Positions 52,301 through 63,124 of a DNA stretch of 64,000 nucleotides are shown one piece after another (positions within the stretch are counted from its first letter, which is position 1; the number at the start of each line of letters is the position of its first letter). The DNA comes from Antedon mediterranea. Lineage: Eukaryota; Echinodermata; Crinoidea; Comatulida; Antedonidae. The stretch spans positions 7,476,922 through 7,540,921 of the forward strand of contig NC_092678.1 in assembly GCF_964355755.1 (NCBI RefSeq), written 5' to 3'. The position numbers were made by a program, and so were the translations under genes. The notes under the pieces were generated by a model. That model searched no databases, was not told the DNA's origin, and was given only the letters and a program-made list of their open reading frames with translations.

Positions 52301-55300
52301 GACTAAAATACGCAAGCACAATTTGCATTCACTTTCAGCCAAAACGTTAAGCTTTATAATGTGTTTACATTAACAAATTTACTGGCTCTAAAAGTAACTG
52401 TATGCCATAGATTAGTTAAGCATGTGTAAACTGCATGCTGAAAAGTTACAAAACATTTTTAAAAAGTTGACTACATTTTATTTTGACAGGAAGAGAATAT
52501 CATGAATTGTGAAACTGATTTTAATGGTAAAATTGATAACTGGATTATATGCCCTTCATGCATTTTACAACCAGTTTTACAACCTTTCTATAGCAATTTT
52601 ATCATTATTTTATTTTTTCAACTTGAAATCTCGTTATACAAGCACGTCAAATGTTGATTATGTCATCATTAATTTCATATTAAATATAATTTTATTCATT
52701 TCGACAATCAAACAACCTATGAAACTTTCTTAACATTAACCCATCTTCTTTAAAATGTTCATATATTAAAGTTGAAAGTATCATTTAAAAATTATTTTAA
52801 AGACGTCACCATAGTGAAAAATTATGATTCATTGCGGTATGTAATAATCTATCTGCACCAAAGTGGTTACTGTAACTGTAATCGTGTCTATAGCATTCGA
52901 GGTGCCCAGATCGAGTCTCACCTTGTTAAACGAAACAAAATAAGATTTTTTTTTGTTACATCCATATTATTTGTTTAATTTTATTTCGTAGCGTATAAAT
53001 TATATACACATGATTTATAATAAAATCTACTGTAGAAAAAATAACTTGATGTCTTTATTATTATTATGTAACAAGCGTTGTTTGTGACATATACGTTTCA
53101 TTTGTTGCTTGATGTGCAGTGATACCGGCTATTTTATTAGCATTAGCAAGATCCTATTTTTCAACAAAAGATTCCGACAAAATCAATCAATCAGTATATC
53201 TTTGAAAAAATCATTGCATATAACTTATAATTTGTCATAAGTGACAAATTAAATCTATTTGTCAATTATCAATATCATTGATCAATTATCATTGATAGAT
53301 AAAATAACTGCTCTATTCTATTGTAGGCAAAAACAATTATGGTGGCAATGCCTGGACACAGTGGCCCCGGATTTAACAATTTGCTGGGAGTTGCACTGGA
53401 TGGTGGTTTTTCATGTTTTGGGGCCACTTAAGCTCTGGTGCCCCTGGGTTTAGCCAGTGAGCGCTCATGGCCATTACATCACAACATGGCCACTATGTTG
53501 ATTGTTTTTCAAGGTAAAATTCGCTAATATTAGATACAGATAGTTTCAGTAGGTGCAAAAGTGCTGTAATGCCTTTTATCATCATCTAAATCAAATAAAA
53601 TTTGTACTGCCATGAGCCCTAAAAAACATTTTAATTTCATCTCATCTTACCTTTTGAAACTACAGTATTTCAAGATAAACAATTTCAACTATATCAAATA
53701 TAGCTACACAGTGTGTTATATCAACACACATTACAAAGCCCCAGTAAGCCTACCTTTAATAAACCAATGATTCATTACAACAATATCTGCTCAACCATTC
53801 AAGCTACTGTTAGTGTGTCCAACTCAGTGTCAAATGAACAAGGAAGAGGGAAGGGAATTTTTTAATAACATTCCAAAGCTAATGGGACATTTGATCAAGA
53901 TTCTTACTGTAGGATGTTATCAATCTCTTCCTGGTTGTTGAGTACTTATTAACTTCTAGTTGCTAGGTTACATTTGCTAGGTTACATGACTCCCAGAGGA
54001 ACTGTGTAATGTTTCATTAATAACATTTAGGTCAAAGTTCACACTCTAATAGTAAATGATATTCCATATTAATCCTCTTTGAGTTGGTATGCCACCTTTA
54101 CCAACATAACTCTTTGATCTAAATAAATCGCTAAAATCCCGATTTTGTATTTTTTAGTAATTATAGTAGTTAACATTTAAAAAAATTAAAAGTAACATGT
54201 TTCAAAATATTAAAAAGTAAAAAATATCAGAAAGAAAAAAAAAGAAAAAATGAATAAGCCAGAGGGTTTAAAATGCACTATAATGACAATGTTAATGTAC
54301 CCATCCTTTCTTTTTTAAAGGTAACTTTTTGAATGCAACTGCGGTAAACATTTATGCTAAAAGAGTCAGGCACAAAGTGTGTTAGACACTTGATGTTTAC
54401 AATTTTTTGGTAAAGATATTGAGAATTTCCAGGTCCGATCACAGGAGGTGAGGAGTTATCCAATTGGGGTCCAATTAAAAAAAAACATGGTAAATTCCAT
54501 TATTTTAAAATATTTTCATACATGCAAATTTGCATCTTTGGTGAGAAAAAAAGGAGGTTGTGCAAACAGCAGGTATTAAACATTTCTAGGAGCATTTTTT
54601 TCCTTTTCTTCAACATTCAAAAAAGTAAACAAGCCAACAGGCCATTCCTATGATTAGAACTATAGAAGACTAAAAATTATGTCATATGACACACATGCAT
54701 TTTGGTCCACACAACTCCACGTTTAATGATGCGCATCATTTTGGTCCACACATCTCCACGTTTAATGATGCGCATAATTTTGGTCCACACATCTCCACGT
54801 TTAATGATGCGCATCATTTTGGTCCACACATCTCCACGTTTAATGATGCGCATCATTTTGGTCCACACAACTCCACGTTTAATGATGCGCATCATTTTGG
54901 TCCACACAACTCCACGTTTAATGATGCGCATCATTTTGGTCCACACAACTCCACGTTTAATGATGCGCATCATTTTGGTCCACACAACTCCACGTTTAAT
55001 GATGCGCATCATTTTGGTCCACACATCTCCACGTTTAATGATGCGCATCATTTTGGTCCACACATCTCCACGTTTAATGATGCGCATCATTTTGGTCCAC
55101 ACATCTCCACGTTTAATGATGCGCATCATTTTGGTCCACACATCTCCACGTTTAATGATGCGCATCATTTTGGTCCACACATCTCCACGTTTAATGATGC
55201 GCATCATTTTGGTCCACACATCTCCACGTTTAATGATGCGCATCATTTTGGTCCACACATCTCCACGTTTAATGATGAACATCATTTTGGTCCACACAAC

Positions 55301-58300
55301 TCCACGTTTAATGATGCGCATCATTTTGGTCCACACATCTCCACGTTTAATGATGCGCATCATTTTGGTCCACACATCTCCACGTTTAATGATGCGCATC
55401 ATTTTGGTCCACACATCTCCACGTTTAATGATGCGCATCATTTTGGTCCACACATCTCCACGTTTAATGATGCGCATCATTTTGGTCCACACATCTCCAC
55501 GTTTAATGATGCGCATCATTTTGGTCCACACATCTCCACGTTTAATGATGCGCATCATTTTGGTCCACACAACTCCACGTTTAATGATGCGCATCATTTT
55601 GGTCCACACATCTCCACGTTTAATGATGCGCATCATTTTGGTCCACACATCTCCACGTTTAATGATGCGCATCATTTTGGTCCACACATCTCCACGTTTA
55701 ATGATGCGCATCATTTTGGTCCACACATCTCCACGTTTAATGATGCGCATCATTTTGGTCCACACATCTCCACGTTTAATGATGCGCATCATTTTGGTCC
55801 ACACATCTCCACGTTTAATGATGCGCATCATTTTGGTCCACACATCTCCACGTTTAATGATGCGCATCATTTTGGTCCACACATCTCCACGTTTAATGAT
55901 GCGCATCATTTTGGTCCACACATCTCCACGTTTAATGATGCGCATCATTTTGGTCCACACAACTCCACGTTTAATGATGCGCATCATTTTGGTCCACACA
56001 TCTCCACGTTTAATGATGCGCATCATTTTGGTCCACACATCTCCACGTTTAATGATGCGCATCATTTTGGTCCACACATCTCCACGTTTAATGATGCGCA
56101 TCATTTTGGTCCACACATCTCCACGTTTAATGATGCGCATCATTTTGGTCCACACATCTCCACGTTTAATGATGCGCATCATTTTGGTCCACACATCTCC
56201 ACGTTTAATGATGCGCATCATTTTGGTCCACACATCTCCACGTTTAATGATGCGCATCATTTTGGTCCACACATCTCCACGTTTAATGATGCGCATCATT
56301 TTGGTCCACACATCTCCACGTTTAATGATGCGCATCATTTTGGTCCACACAACTCCACGTTTAATGATGCGCATCATTTTGGTCCACACAACTCCACGTT
56401 TAATGATGCGCACCATTTTGGTCCACACAACTCCACGTTTAATGATGCGCATCATTTTGGTCCACACATCTCCACGTTTAATGATGCGCATCATTTTGGT
56501 CCACACAACTCCACGTTTAATGATGCGCATCATTTTGGTCCACACATCTCCACGTTTAATGATGCGCATCATTTTGGTCCACACATCTCCACGTTTAATG
56601 ATGCGCATCATTTTGGTCCACACATCTCCACGTTTAATGATGCGCATCATTTTGGTCCACACATCTCCACGTTTAATGATGCGCATCATTTTGGTCCACA
56701 CATCTCCACGTTTAATGATGCGCATCATTTTGGTCCACACAACTCCACGTTTAATGATGCGCATCATTATGTAAGCTGATCACATGGTCTACATGGGTAT
56801 AGCTTATGTACGTATCTTTCAGAAATTATTATATGCCGCTTTCCTGCTCATTTCACAAATTTGTAATCCGAGCAACAACAAAATGTTGAAACTTTTTGCA
56901 CACATTTCACACATTGTCATGCACAATCCAGCATGATCCCTGCATTGTCTGCGAAACAAAATTTGTGCAAGTGTCAGGGCTGTAAATGATAAAACTGGGA
57001 GATGTTCGACAAGAAATTTAAAATTGTACCTTTGAAAGACATCTTCTGTTTCGTTTGCAGAGTTCAACTAATCTTTGTTTGGACATAGACAATCGACTGT
57101 ATGTAGCTTGCCCATCTTCCGCATATCCAGTTTGACTTAAGCGCTTATACTCTCGCTGTAGACGGGTTATTGCATCTTGTAGCGACCTCACTAGTAACTG
57201 CAAATCCTACAAGTATTACAAGATGTTGTATAGCATTAGAAGAATAACAAAAACAATAACAAATATCAGTCTACCCGTGAAGAATAATATTTCTTAAAAT
57301 AAATAACAAATAACCATAGAATAGTGAACACTTAACTAACTTTTTATGTCATTTAAACCGGCCTACATTTTTGTGTCGCGGTTGCGACTCGGGTTACACA
57401 ATTCCGGATTATCCCCACATTTTGCATTTAAAAAAATGGGGCAACCTAAACTTTAAATGGTCAGAATGAGTGTTATTAATACATTTTTACTTGGCTTCAC
57501 TTCATGAAAATATAGCCTTTCTTTTTTCACCATTGCAATCATAAACATTCATTATTTATATACAAAAGATGTTTTCATTCCACTCCTCCGACCATGCCAA
57601 ATGTAATTTCTGGAAAAGCATTTGGTTTATAATTATATGACCAAAATGTGTTTATAATTTAGTCTCAAAAACACTTACAATTTCATAAAGATTTAATGTT
57701 TAGTTAGTTAATCGCTAAAATTTCCAGTCACTGAACCTGAATTTAATAAACACTTCCTTGCTAATTTTTGTTGATATACATTTTAAGCTAAATGAATTGA
57801 GTCATGAATTACAATCATGTCGTATATTACCAGCATGTACCAGCCTATATGTAATATTAAAGAAAAAAATTTTCGCAACCGGCAGTTTAAGTTAAAAAAG
57901 TTAACAAAACTGGACTTTTCCAGTAAAGTCTGTGATACTAATGTTGTAATTTTAATAAATGTATGCAGCTTAAAAGAAAATTCAGTAAATACATCAAATA
58001 GTATTGACCCTCTGAAAAAATAATAGTAAACTATTTTTATATCACATAGTTCAACCAAAAATGTTTTTTTTAATTGGCATATTCAAATTTGGTTTAATTA
58101 TCTATTATCTATAATATAATAATCTATCTTTTTTTCATGTTTTGGGGAACAATACATCTTTAATAATTTGTAGAAATATTGATATACTATCTATTGATGA
58201 TAAGCTACTACAGTATGCATACAAGAATAAAATATAATTTCAAAGAAATAAAAAAATAAACTATAAACAATTAAAGAATAGTGAAAATTATCTATTTTTT

Positions 58301-60629
58301 ACGATATTCAAATCTCTTCACTAAGTGAGAAAAAATCCTATTTTAGTGTGATTTTCTGTTTTGTATTAGTTGTATATTTGGAATATTTATTCTGAAATAA
58401 AGTGATCAATTCAATTCAATTTAACAACTGCTACAAGTTGTATTAAAACTAAAACAGAGTAGTATGTAGCGTAACTTTAGAATATCAGTTTATAAAAAAG
58501 AAGACAAATTGAAAAACAGTAATGCAATTTCAGGCCTCCATCTGCCTCTCCATCAGGCAACCTTAATTGATTATTTTAAAACAACTTTTTAATTCATACT
58601 TTTCTTAGTTTTCATTACTTCAAAATGAATAAAAACAAGTAACTAATTTCAATAGAGTATAGTGCTTTAGTAGCAATTAGATGAAAGGTCATTAAGGTCA
58701 TCCATTCATTATGACCTTTTGACATAAGTTTTGTGCCAACTATGAGTGAATTATGAGTGAATAATGAAAAAAAACTTACTTGTCGATCCAACTGCTGTAC
58801 TGCTGTATCGAAATCCTGACCGTTTGCATTCAGCAACTTGAGGATGCTGTGTTGTGACTCCGTGCCTGATGACATCTGTATTGGAAGAAATGAAACGTTT
58901 AGCAGGGTTTCCTCATTAAAATCAAACAGGAAGAAATGAAGCAATGTCATTTACCATATAAAAACATCTAAAATTGACTGGACAACTGAGTCTATTAGAG
59001 GATTGATATTCTTGGCTTGGTAATTAATAGCTTTGAAAATTGTTTTGTTATCCAAAAATGTGCAGCCCCTATTAACAAATATATATTTGCAATGTTTTCA
59101 AATGTATATAGCGCTTTTAACAGATTGTCCCATATGCACTGAAAAAATTAAGATTGGAGAAAAACAGATTAAAAGAACTAAAAAGATTGGTAGAAGGTGA
59201 ATTAGATTTAGAAATATTGTTCCACAGTTCAGGAGCTGCAACAACAAAAGGTCTTTAGGCGACTAAGTGAAATAAAAAGTACAAATGTACTAGCAGTCGA
59301 CCTAACAAAAGACTGATAGATTCATTAAGTTATGCTTCATTTAATCTAAAAAAACAGGCCAGACTGCAGGGGCCAAGGTTCCAACAAAGGCCTACAGATT
59401 TGTGTTTTTCGGTGTTAAAATATTCTCTAAGTGTATCTGCAGATTCAGACATTTGCTTATGGGGCTGGAAAGACAGCAACTAAAAATATCGGACGATAAT
59501 TATGAATACAAATTGTAATTTGGTACCACTTTTGAAAAATTTAGTTTAGAGGGAAAAGTACCAGAAAGAATAGACATATGGTAGATATGTGTTATGGGAT
59601 TGCTAAGTGAATAATATGTTTTATGATACTATGTTTAAATCATCGTATCCTGAGCTTGAGTTTCAATAAGGTAAATTGGATGTACTAATAATGAAATGAA
59701 ACTAGAAATGATTGGTAGAATTAATTAATTCCTAAATCCATCCTTTTGGGTTGATTTCATTTTTTAGGCAAATGTTTTATGACTATATTCTATATTTATA
59801 TATTGAGCTAATCTTTCCTCTTATTCTTTTAAGTCCACAGACTTCACTTTAAGGGCATGCTCAAACCTGTGTCTCAAAACAACCGTCATACTCCGTTAAT
59901 TACAGTCCCTTTCATTTAACGGTATCAGGAGGTAATAAGCCGATTACAATTTACATTATTTGTGTCAAATAAAACCTTAATTACATTACTGTGCAAATAA
60001 CGGTACACCATTGCTACATTAACAATAATAATGTAATACAATTTGTTAAAGCGCACATATCCCCAAAAAACCCTCAAGGCGCTTGTGGAAAACCAGAGGA
60101 ACTAATATGTATACCTAAAGCTACCGAAACAAGAAGTAAAACTGCATAACTGCATTCTGTTTACCAGCAATTTAAGGTGTATTGTATATAACTTTAGGTG
60201 TTTTCAGTTATGTCAGCACCTAACTAGACATTTAAATATTGCCAAATCTAGAAAAAACCTGCATCCTGTTTTAGCAATTTATGGTGTATCTATAAGGTGA
60301 CCAGGGAACACACTTTAATCTTCAATTTTCTTTTATTTTTCTACCCCATCATTTCTAACCATTATTTCTGAATTATATTTATTTTCAATATAATCAAATT
60401 TGGGGCCATATGACCTATATTTATTATGAATAAATTGCCTGTTTGGGGACAGCGAGAGTAATTAAATGTATTTACTTTCAAACTTTAGGATATATCTACA
60501 GTATAAATGTATTTCTTCCAAAAGGTCAAACAATAAAAAGATCCAGAAGACGTTTTGAAGAGAAATGAAAACTACAGAACTCTCAATTTAGACAGGGCCC
60601 CAAGTTATCAGTGTACGACCTACCTTCAT
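28780..60629 (-). CDS. Coiled-coil / Tyr-motif / PH / actin-fold scaffold protein (about 1,045 aa)
   Basis: Sixteen exons: 60629-60624, 58875-58780, 57206-57030, 49246-47948, 44543-44334, 43645-43553, 40527-40402, 38756-38544, 37732-37610, 36980-36872, 36533-36398, 36100-36052, 35820-35708, 32906-32766, 31124-31025 and 28926-28780. All junctions are GT..AG with agreeing phases (0 up to exon 10, then 1, 2, 0, 2, 2, 0). Order of parts: coiled coil (~1-93), acidic disordered Tyr-rich region (~94-526), PH domain (~556-660), actin-like domain (~670-1045). It probably acts at membranes or the cortex as an adaptor, but that is inference. The start is MKMSSG, with an in-frame TGA upstream in the first exon; the second Met, the first codon of exon 2, is an alternative. 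I do not recognise a named ortholog. Exons 2-16 are firm; the 5' exon is tentative. Confidence 0.8.
31293..31332. repeat. (CA)20 microsatellite
   Basis: Uninterrupted CA dinucleotides in gene C, upstream of exon 15 in the transcript. Confidence 0.95.
31560..32766. repeat. 93-bp minisatellite abutting the exon 14 splice donor of gene C
   Basis: Units of about 93 bases are made of CTAACC/ACTAATT sub-repeats; the best-kept copies run 32130-32640 (TATTATGTTCACACTAACCA recurs every 93 bases). The array reaches the exon boundary at 32766. Units contain, on the minus strand, a copy of the donor text GTGTAGGTTAG. Confidence 0.8.
33440..34067 (+). mobile_element. LINE 3' end with (AAATC)n tail in gene C intron
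   Basis: The frame 33501-33818 encodes a typical non-LTR RT C-terminal region: HNYNTRGCNF, then FFYNAIKKWNNLPINIKES and FKSKVKKYL before a stop. The 3' UTR ends in about six AAATC units (34036-34067), as in CR1/L2/Jockey-like elements. It is inserted opposite to gene C, so it is intronic. Confidence 0.75.
34187..35489 (-). pseudogene. Unrecognised decayed coding-like segment in gene C intron 13
   Basis: Several short minus-strand stretches read like protein but are broken by stops and frame changes: for example AVAFLKVKGKQIVTGFQGGP near 34690, QHMIRIINHSNGKENKALYG near 34870, and open frames at 34187-34417 and 35187-35489. I cannot assign a family. The flanking gene C exons join in phase without it, so it is not needed for that protein. 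It could be an old mobile-element or gene remnant, or chance. Confidence 0.3.
35887..36000. repeat. GATCATCATTC-type tandem repeat (intron 12)
   Basis: Degenerate units of ~25 bases (GGAGGATCATCATTC, TTGATGATTG). It resembles the array at 37845-38055 in another intron of the same gene. Confidence 0.6.
37845..38055. repeat. CATTCTGTTGATGAGGATCAT tandem repeat (intron 8)
   Basis: About seven degenerate copies of a ~25-base unit between gene C exons 8 and 9. A ~40-base flanking block (AATCTTTATTGTTAGAGAG) appears on both sides, at about 37817 and 38058. Confidence 0.65.
40036..40209 (+). mobile_element. SINE/LINE 3' end with (TTA)n tail
   Basis: TGCGCCTTGAGCACTCTTGA and ATGTGCGCTATAAAATCCTG lead directly into a ~29-base ATT/TTA microsatellite. 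The same GCGCCTTGAGG...GTGCGCTTTAA text occurs inverted at 60045-60090, so it is a dispersed retroelement tail. Confidence 0.55.
40662..40924. mobile_element. MITE with ~22-bp terminal inverted repeats
   Basis: GGCCATGTTTCCGCAGCCAAAA faces the complement of GGCCGTGTTTCCGCAACCAAAA. Flanks are TTA and ATA, an imperfect TWA duplication, suggesting a Harbinger-type element between gene C exons 6 and 7, beside exon 7. No ORF of note. Confidence 0.55.
41635..42075. repeat. AATAAGTGCTGCAGTCAA repeat with ~120-bp higher-order period
   Basis: Short ~18-20 bp units (AAGTGCTACAGTTAA) are arranged so that AGTGACACAGTTAAATAAGT recurs about every 120 bases, three times. It lies between gene C exons 6 and 7. 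Confidence 0.75.
43724..44027. mobile_element. 304-bp Harbinger-type MITE with perfect 25-bp TIRs and TTA duplication
   Basis: AGCTGATTTTCCACTAGGCG at the left is matched exactly in reverse at the right for about 25 bases. TTA flanks both ends (43721-43723, 44028-44030). It lies between gene C exons 5 and 6 and is related in its termini to 4579-4766. Confidence 0.8.
46430..46730 (+). repeat. ~300-bp dispersed repeat, copy 1
   Basis: It shares ordered blocks with 63125-63420: AGTTTTGTAGGCCTAGCTGG, a CTAGCCTGA.GTTGTCT block, ATTTTCGCT, then a (T/C)ACGATCGATC-like end. Function unknown; probably a transposon. Confidence 0.6.
47948..49246 (-). other. Gene C exon 4: acidic disordered region with many tyrosine motifs
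   Basis: A 1,299-base exon encodes 433 residues, Ser/Asp/Glu-rich with no obvious fold. Tyrosines sit in acidic settings: DYTEV, QYELP, PYQDP, PYENA, TYEKP, EYENV, EYASV, KYEAI. YENA and YENV fit the pY-x-N pattern bound by Grb2-type SH2 domains. A Pro/Lys stretch (PAPVKKVGPPTKPKPKK) near the start could bind SH3 domains. The donor is CCT|GTAAGT at 47948; the open frame continues into the intron to 47876. Confidence 0.85.
49960..50190 (-). mobile_element. tRNA-derived SINE, family 3
   Basis: On the minus strand a tRNA-like head with box B GGGTTCAAGTCTGTC is followed by CTTTCGGATGGGACATAAAG, the GGATGGGACATAAA-type tail common to many animal SINEs, then a long body. Single copy in the window. 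Confidence 0.5.
51511..51837. repeat. 64-bp tandem repeat, five copies
   Basis: Units start CATTTTCAATATGACACG and contain CTGATTCTGATCAGCATGC and CCCTAGGCATACCCC. Copies differ at a few sites. It lies between gene C exons 3 and 4. Confidence 0.85.
52820..52935 (+). mobile_element. tRNA-like SINE, family 2, copy 2
   Basis: It shares TTATGATT and GCGGTATGTAATAATC with 5525-5695 and has a degraded box B (CAGATCGAGTCTCACC). Confidence 0.4.
53330..53505 (+). repeat. Dispersed repeat ending GGTTTAGCCAGTGAGCGCTC
   Basis: Related text is at 50480-50585 (TTAGCCAGTGAGTGCTTATAGCC) and 37200-37260 (GGTTTAACCAGTGAGTGATC), all in plus orientation inside gene C. Class unknown. Confidence 0.5.
54698..56764. 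repeat. 39-bp satellite array, 53 near-identical copies
   Basis: Fifty-three tandem 39-bp units span 2,067 bases between gene C exons 3 and 4. Units are almost identical; the main variant is ACATCTCC versus ACAACTCC, plus three singletons (about 54776, 55276, 56411). Each unit junction carries the perfect palindrome AATGATGCGCATCATT. Because 39 is a multiple of three and the unit lacks stops in several frames, ORFs of ~690 codons appear on both strands; they are artefacts of the repeat. Confidence 0.95.
57030..58875 (-). other. Gene C exons 2-3: N-terminal helical/coiled-coil segment
   Basis: Exon 2 (58875-58780) begins exactly at ATG after CCAATACAG and encodes 32 residues ending in VQQLDRQ. 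Exon 3 (57206-57030) encodes 59 residues with heptad-like leucines (LQLLVRSLQDAITRLQREY) and a basic end (KRNRRCLSK). Both are whole-codon exons. They join in phase 0 to the exon at 49246, whose first codon CTT precedes an internal ATG; that ATG could be mistaken for the gene start. Confidence 0.72.
58385..58425 (+). mobile_element. Possible LINE 3' tail (AATTC)n
   Basis: CTGAAATAAAGTGATC followed by AATTC repeats looks like the tail of a CR1/Rex-like retrotransposon. Nothing recognisable remains upstream. Confidence 0.3.
59050..59560 (+). mobile_element. Retroelement remnant (GCGCTTTTAACAGA ... TTGTTCCACAGTTCAGGAGC)
   Basis: Blocks TATATAGCGCTTTTAACAGA and ATTGTTCCACAGTTCAGGAG are, from memory, typical of a repeat widespread in marine invertebrate genomes. 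No intact ORF. It lies in the first intron of gene C. Confidence 0.35.
60045..60090 (-). mobile_element. Second copy of the GCGCCTTGAG retroelement tail
   Basis: On the minus strand it reads GCGCCTTGAGGGTTT, then ATATGTGCGCTTTAAC, then an ATT-rich end, parallel to 40125-40209. Confidence 0.45.
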
Positions 60630-60684
60630 GAACCTCTCGTGATGAGTAAGATTCCAATTTGATGTGACTCAACATAAAAATCTG
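60624..60684 (-). other. Candidate 5' exon of gene C (leader and first two codons)
   Basis: A good donor (ATGAAG|GTAGGT) at 60624/60623 joins in frame to ATG of exon 2, giving Met-Lys-Met. The same frame has a TGA upstream in the exon, so translation would begin here. The upstream exon edge cannot be fixed; the end given is approximate. Confidence 0.4.
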
Positions 60685-60955
60685 TTAAAATACCAAATAT
60701 ATTCCAGTTAAAAATGAAAATGATCATTAAAAATATCTTTAAGAAAGAAATTAGTTAGTAAACGTTTCGATGAAAAAAAGAAAATACTATCCCAGCGTGC
60801 TAATGAACTTTCTACACTGGTTTTCATTTGCAGCGTAAAGGAGATTCTTACGATAGATTATCGTACCGGGTACTTCCGTCATTTCTAGCAAGCTGACTCA
60901 CAGACCGTGCAAGGCTGCTAAGAAGTGGATCGTGCCTGTAATTATAATTGGCGCA

Positions 60956-60963
60956 TGACGTCA
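60956..60963. promoter_or_regulatory. Perfect CRE octamer TGACGTCA upstream of gene C
   Basis: A palindromic TGACGTCA lies about 330 bases upstream of the candidate first exon. It is the consensus CREB/ATF site. Position is suitable for a promoter element, but one 8-mer is weak evidence. Confidence 0.3.
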
Positions 60964-61290
60964 GGTATTAAAGAAGCCCTAATCATTCTCAGGAAACAAA
61001 TTTGACTTGAGTCATAACCTGTAGAAAATACTACAAAATTGGCGCTAATATCCTAAATAAACACAACATCATTTAACTAGAAAATACTTACAAATTTATA
61101 ATTTACCAATTCTAAATTAAAATTGCAGAAAAGAGATGATGATAGTGGTATTAGATGTAAAAGTTTCATTCATGTGGAGCATTTGGATCATCCTAAGAAA
61201 CTTTAGAAATAAATGATATGTTTTTTAATAGAAAAATTATATAAATTATCAAAATATCTTAAAATCAATATTGTTTCCTATGGCCTGTAA

Positions 61291-61342
61291 GTTTACATAT
61301 AGTTTACATATAGTTTACATATAGTTTACATATAGTTTACAG
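61291..61342. repeat. AGTTTACATAT 12-bp tandem repeat
   Basis: Five copies of ATAGTTTACAT upstream of gene C. Confidence 0.8.
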
Positions 61343-62370
61343 TATAAAAATGCCTTATTAACCAATGGTTGGTTCTTCTGTATATTGTGAAATTTTCATT
61401 TATGTTCAGAATTATGATGATTAAATGTATCTATATCTATATGCTCACTAGAGACCACCACCATAACTTAAGGAGCGAGTCGGCTTCGAATGCCTAAATT
61501 GTTGACGCTTTAGGTATGGTAAACGGTGCCCCTGCATAACAGCTTGGCCATTTGACTTGATTTGCAGCTATTCAACACAATTTCCAGAATCATTTCATAT
61601 TTTTCGATGGATGTTCATGGAATCAAAATACTGTTCTTGTACACAAGAACATTCAAATACTGCACATCTCATAGGTCTCCCTAAATCCCCAGACCAATGC
61701 CAATTGAATTACGTACTCTACTTTTAACAGCACCTACAATATCATAACCAAGTATCTAAAACCATAACCTATATTTCTCAGTAAAACAAACTTTTAAAAT
61801 GAAATAAAAATAATATCTATCAAAACAGAAGCATACCTTTCACTCAGAATTTCTTAACACAGACAAGCAGGAAACACTAATTTCCCATTTGAAATCTAGA
61901 GTAAAGTCATTCAGCCCAAAATAGTCCTTAAGCTTTCTTCTGTGGTAGAATTCTTCAGATGCCGCCATACACTGTACGAAGGATCACTTACAAGTAAACA
62001 TTACCACATCTGCCAGTTAATTTTCTGATTAAACGAAGAAAAAGTAAATTTTAATACAAAAAGTAATGCATGGCACCGAGTGGGTGTATTTCATGACGAT
62101 TTTGATTTGCATAACGTTAATCTATCAAATCAAATTAAGATAAGTATTAACAATGTCCTCTAGGGAGAATGCAGTTCAGTATTTTGTAAGTAGATAAAAA
62201 ATTATTCTGAATAGAAATTAAAAACTATTAATTAAAAATAGTATTTACCATTCTAGGTGCTAAATTTCTTGCTAGGCCCATTCATAGTCAGCTGACCATC
62301 TTCTGATAAATACGTAGTTGACCTCTGCACAGACTCACTATCGGCATAAAGTGCACCTTCAGCATAAAGA

Positions 62371-62952
62371 GTACCTGTAGTTCAGCACCAAGTACCATTT
62401 ACACCTGTAGTTCAGCACCAAATACCATTTACACCTGTAGTCCAGCAACAAGTACCATTTACACTTGTAGTTCAGCACCAAATACCATTTACACCTGTAG
62501 TTCAGCACCAAATACCATTTACATCTGTAGTTCAGCAACAAGTAGGTACCATTTACACCTGTAATTCAGCACCAAATACCATTTATACCTAAAGTTCAGC
62601 ACCAAAGTACCATTTACACCTGTAGTTCAGATTCAAGTACCATTTACACCTATAGTTCAGGACCAAGTACCATTTACACCTGCAGTTCATTCCAAGTACC
62701 ATTTACACCTGCAATTCAGCACCAAATTTCATTACACCTGTAGTTCAGCACCAAATACCATTTACACCTGTAGTTCAGCACCATTACCATTTCCACCTGT
62801 AGTTCAGCACCAAATACCATTTACACCTATAGTTCAGCACCAAATACCATTTACACCTATAGTTTAGCACCAAATACTTACACCAGTTCAGCACCAAGTA
62901 CCATTTACACCTGCAGTTCATCCCAAGTACCATTTAAACCTGCAATTCAGCA
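62371..62952. repeat. ~30-bp minisatellite, about 19 copies
   Basis: Units read ACCTGTAGTTCAGCACCAAATACCATTTAC-like, with substitutions and small indels. Non-coding; upstream of gene C. Confidence 0.85.
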
Positions 62953-63124
62953 TGGGTTAACAATTTAAACCCACTTTCTGCACTGTTTACCACTTACACA
63001 ACCATCAGTTCTGCACTATTTACCACTGACATCTGTAGTTGTGCACTGTTTACCATACCAGCACATCAGTTTTAAACCAGGTAACCTTGTCTTAAATGTA
63101 CGTTTTATGGTAAATTATGATAAA

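Noticed and set aside
54677-56779. Three ORFs of ~690 residues
   Set aside because: They are frames through a 39-bp satellite on both strands, begin in flanking DNA by chance and encode only the repeated unit.
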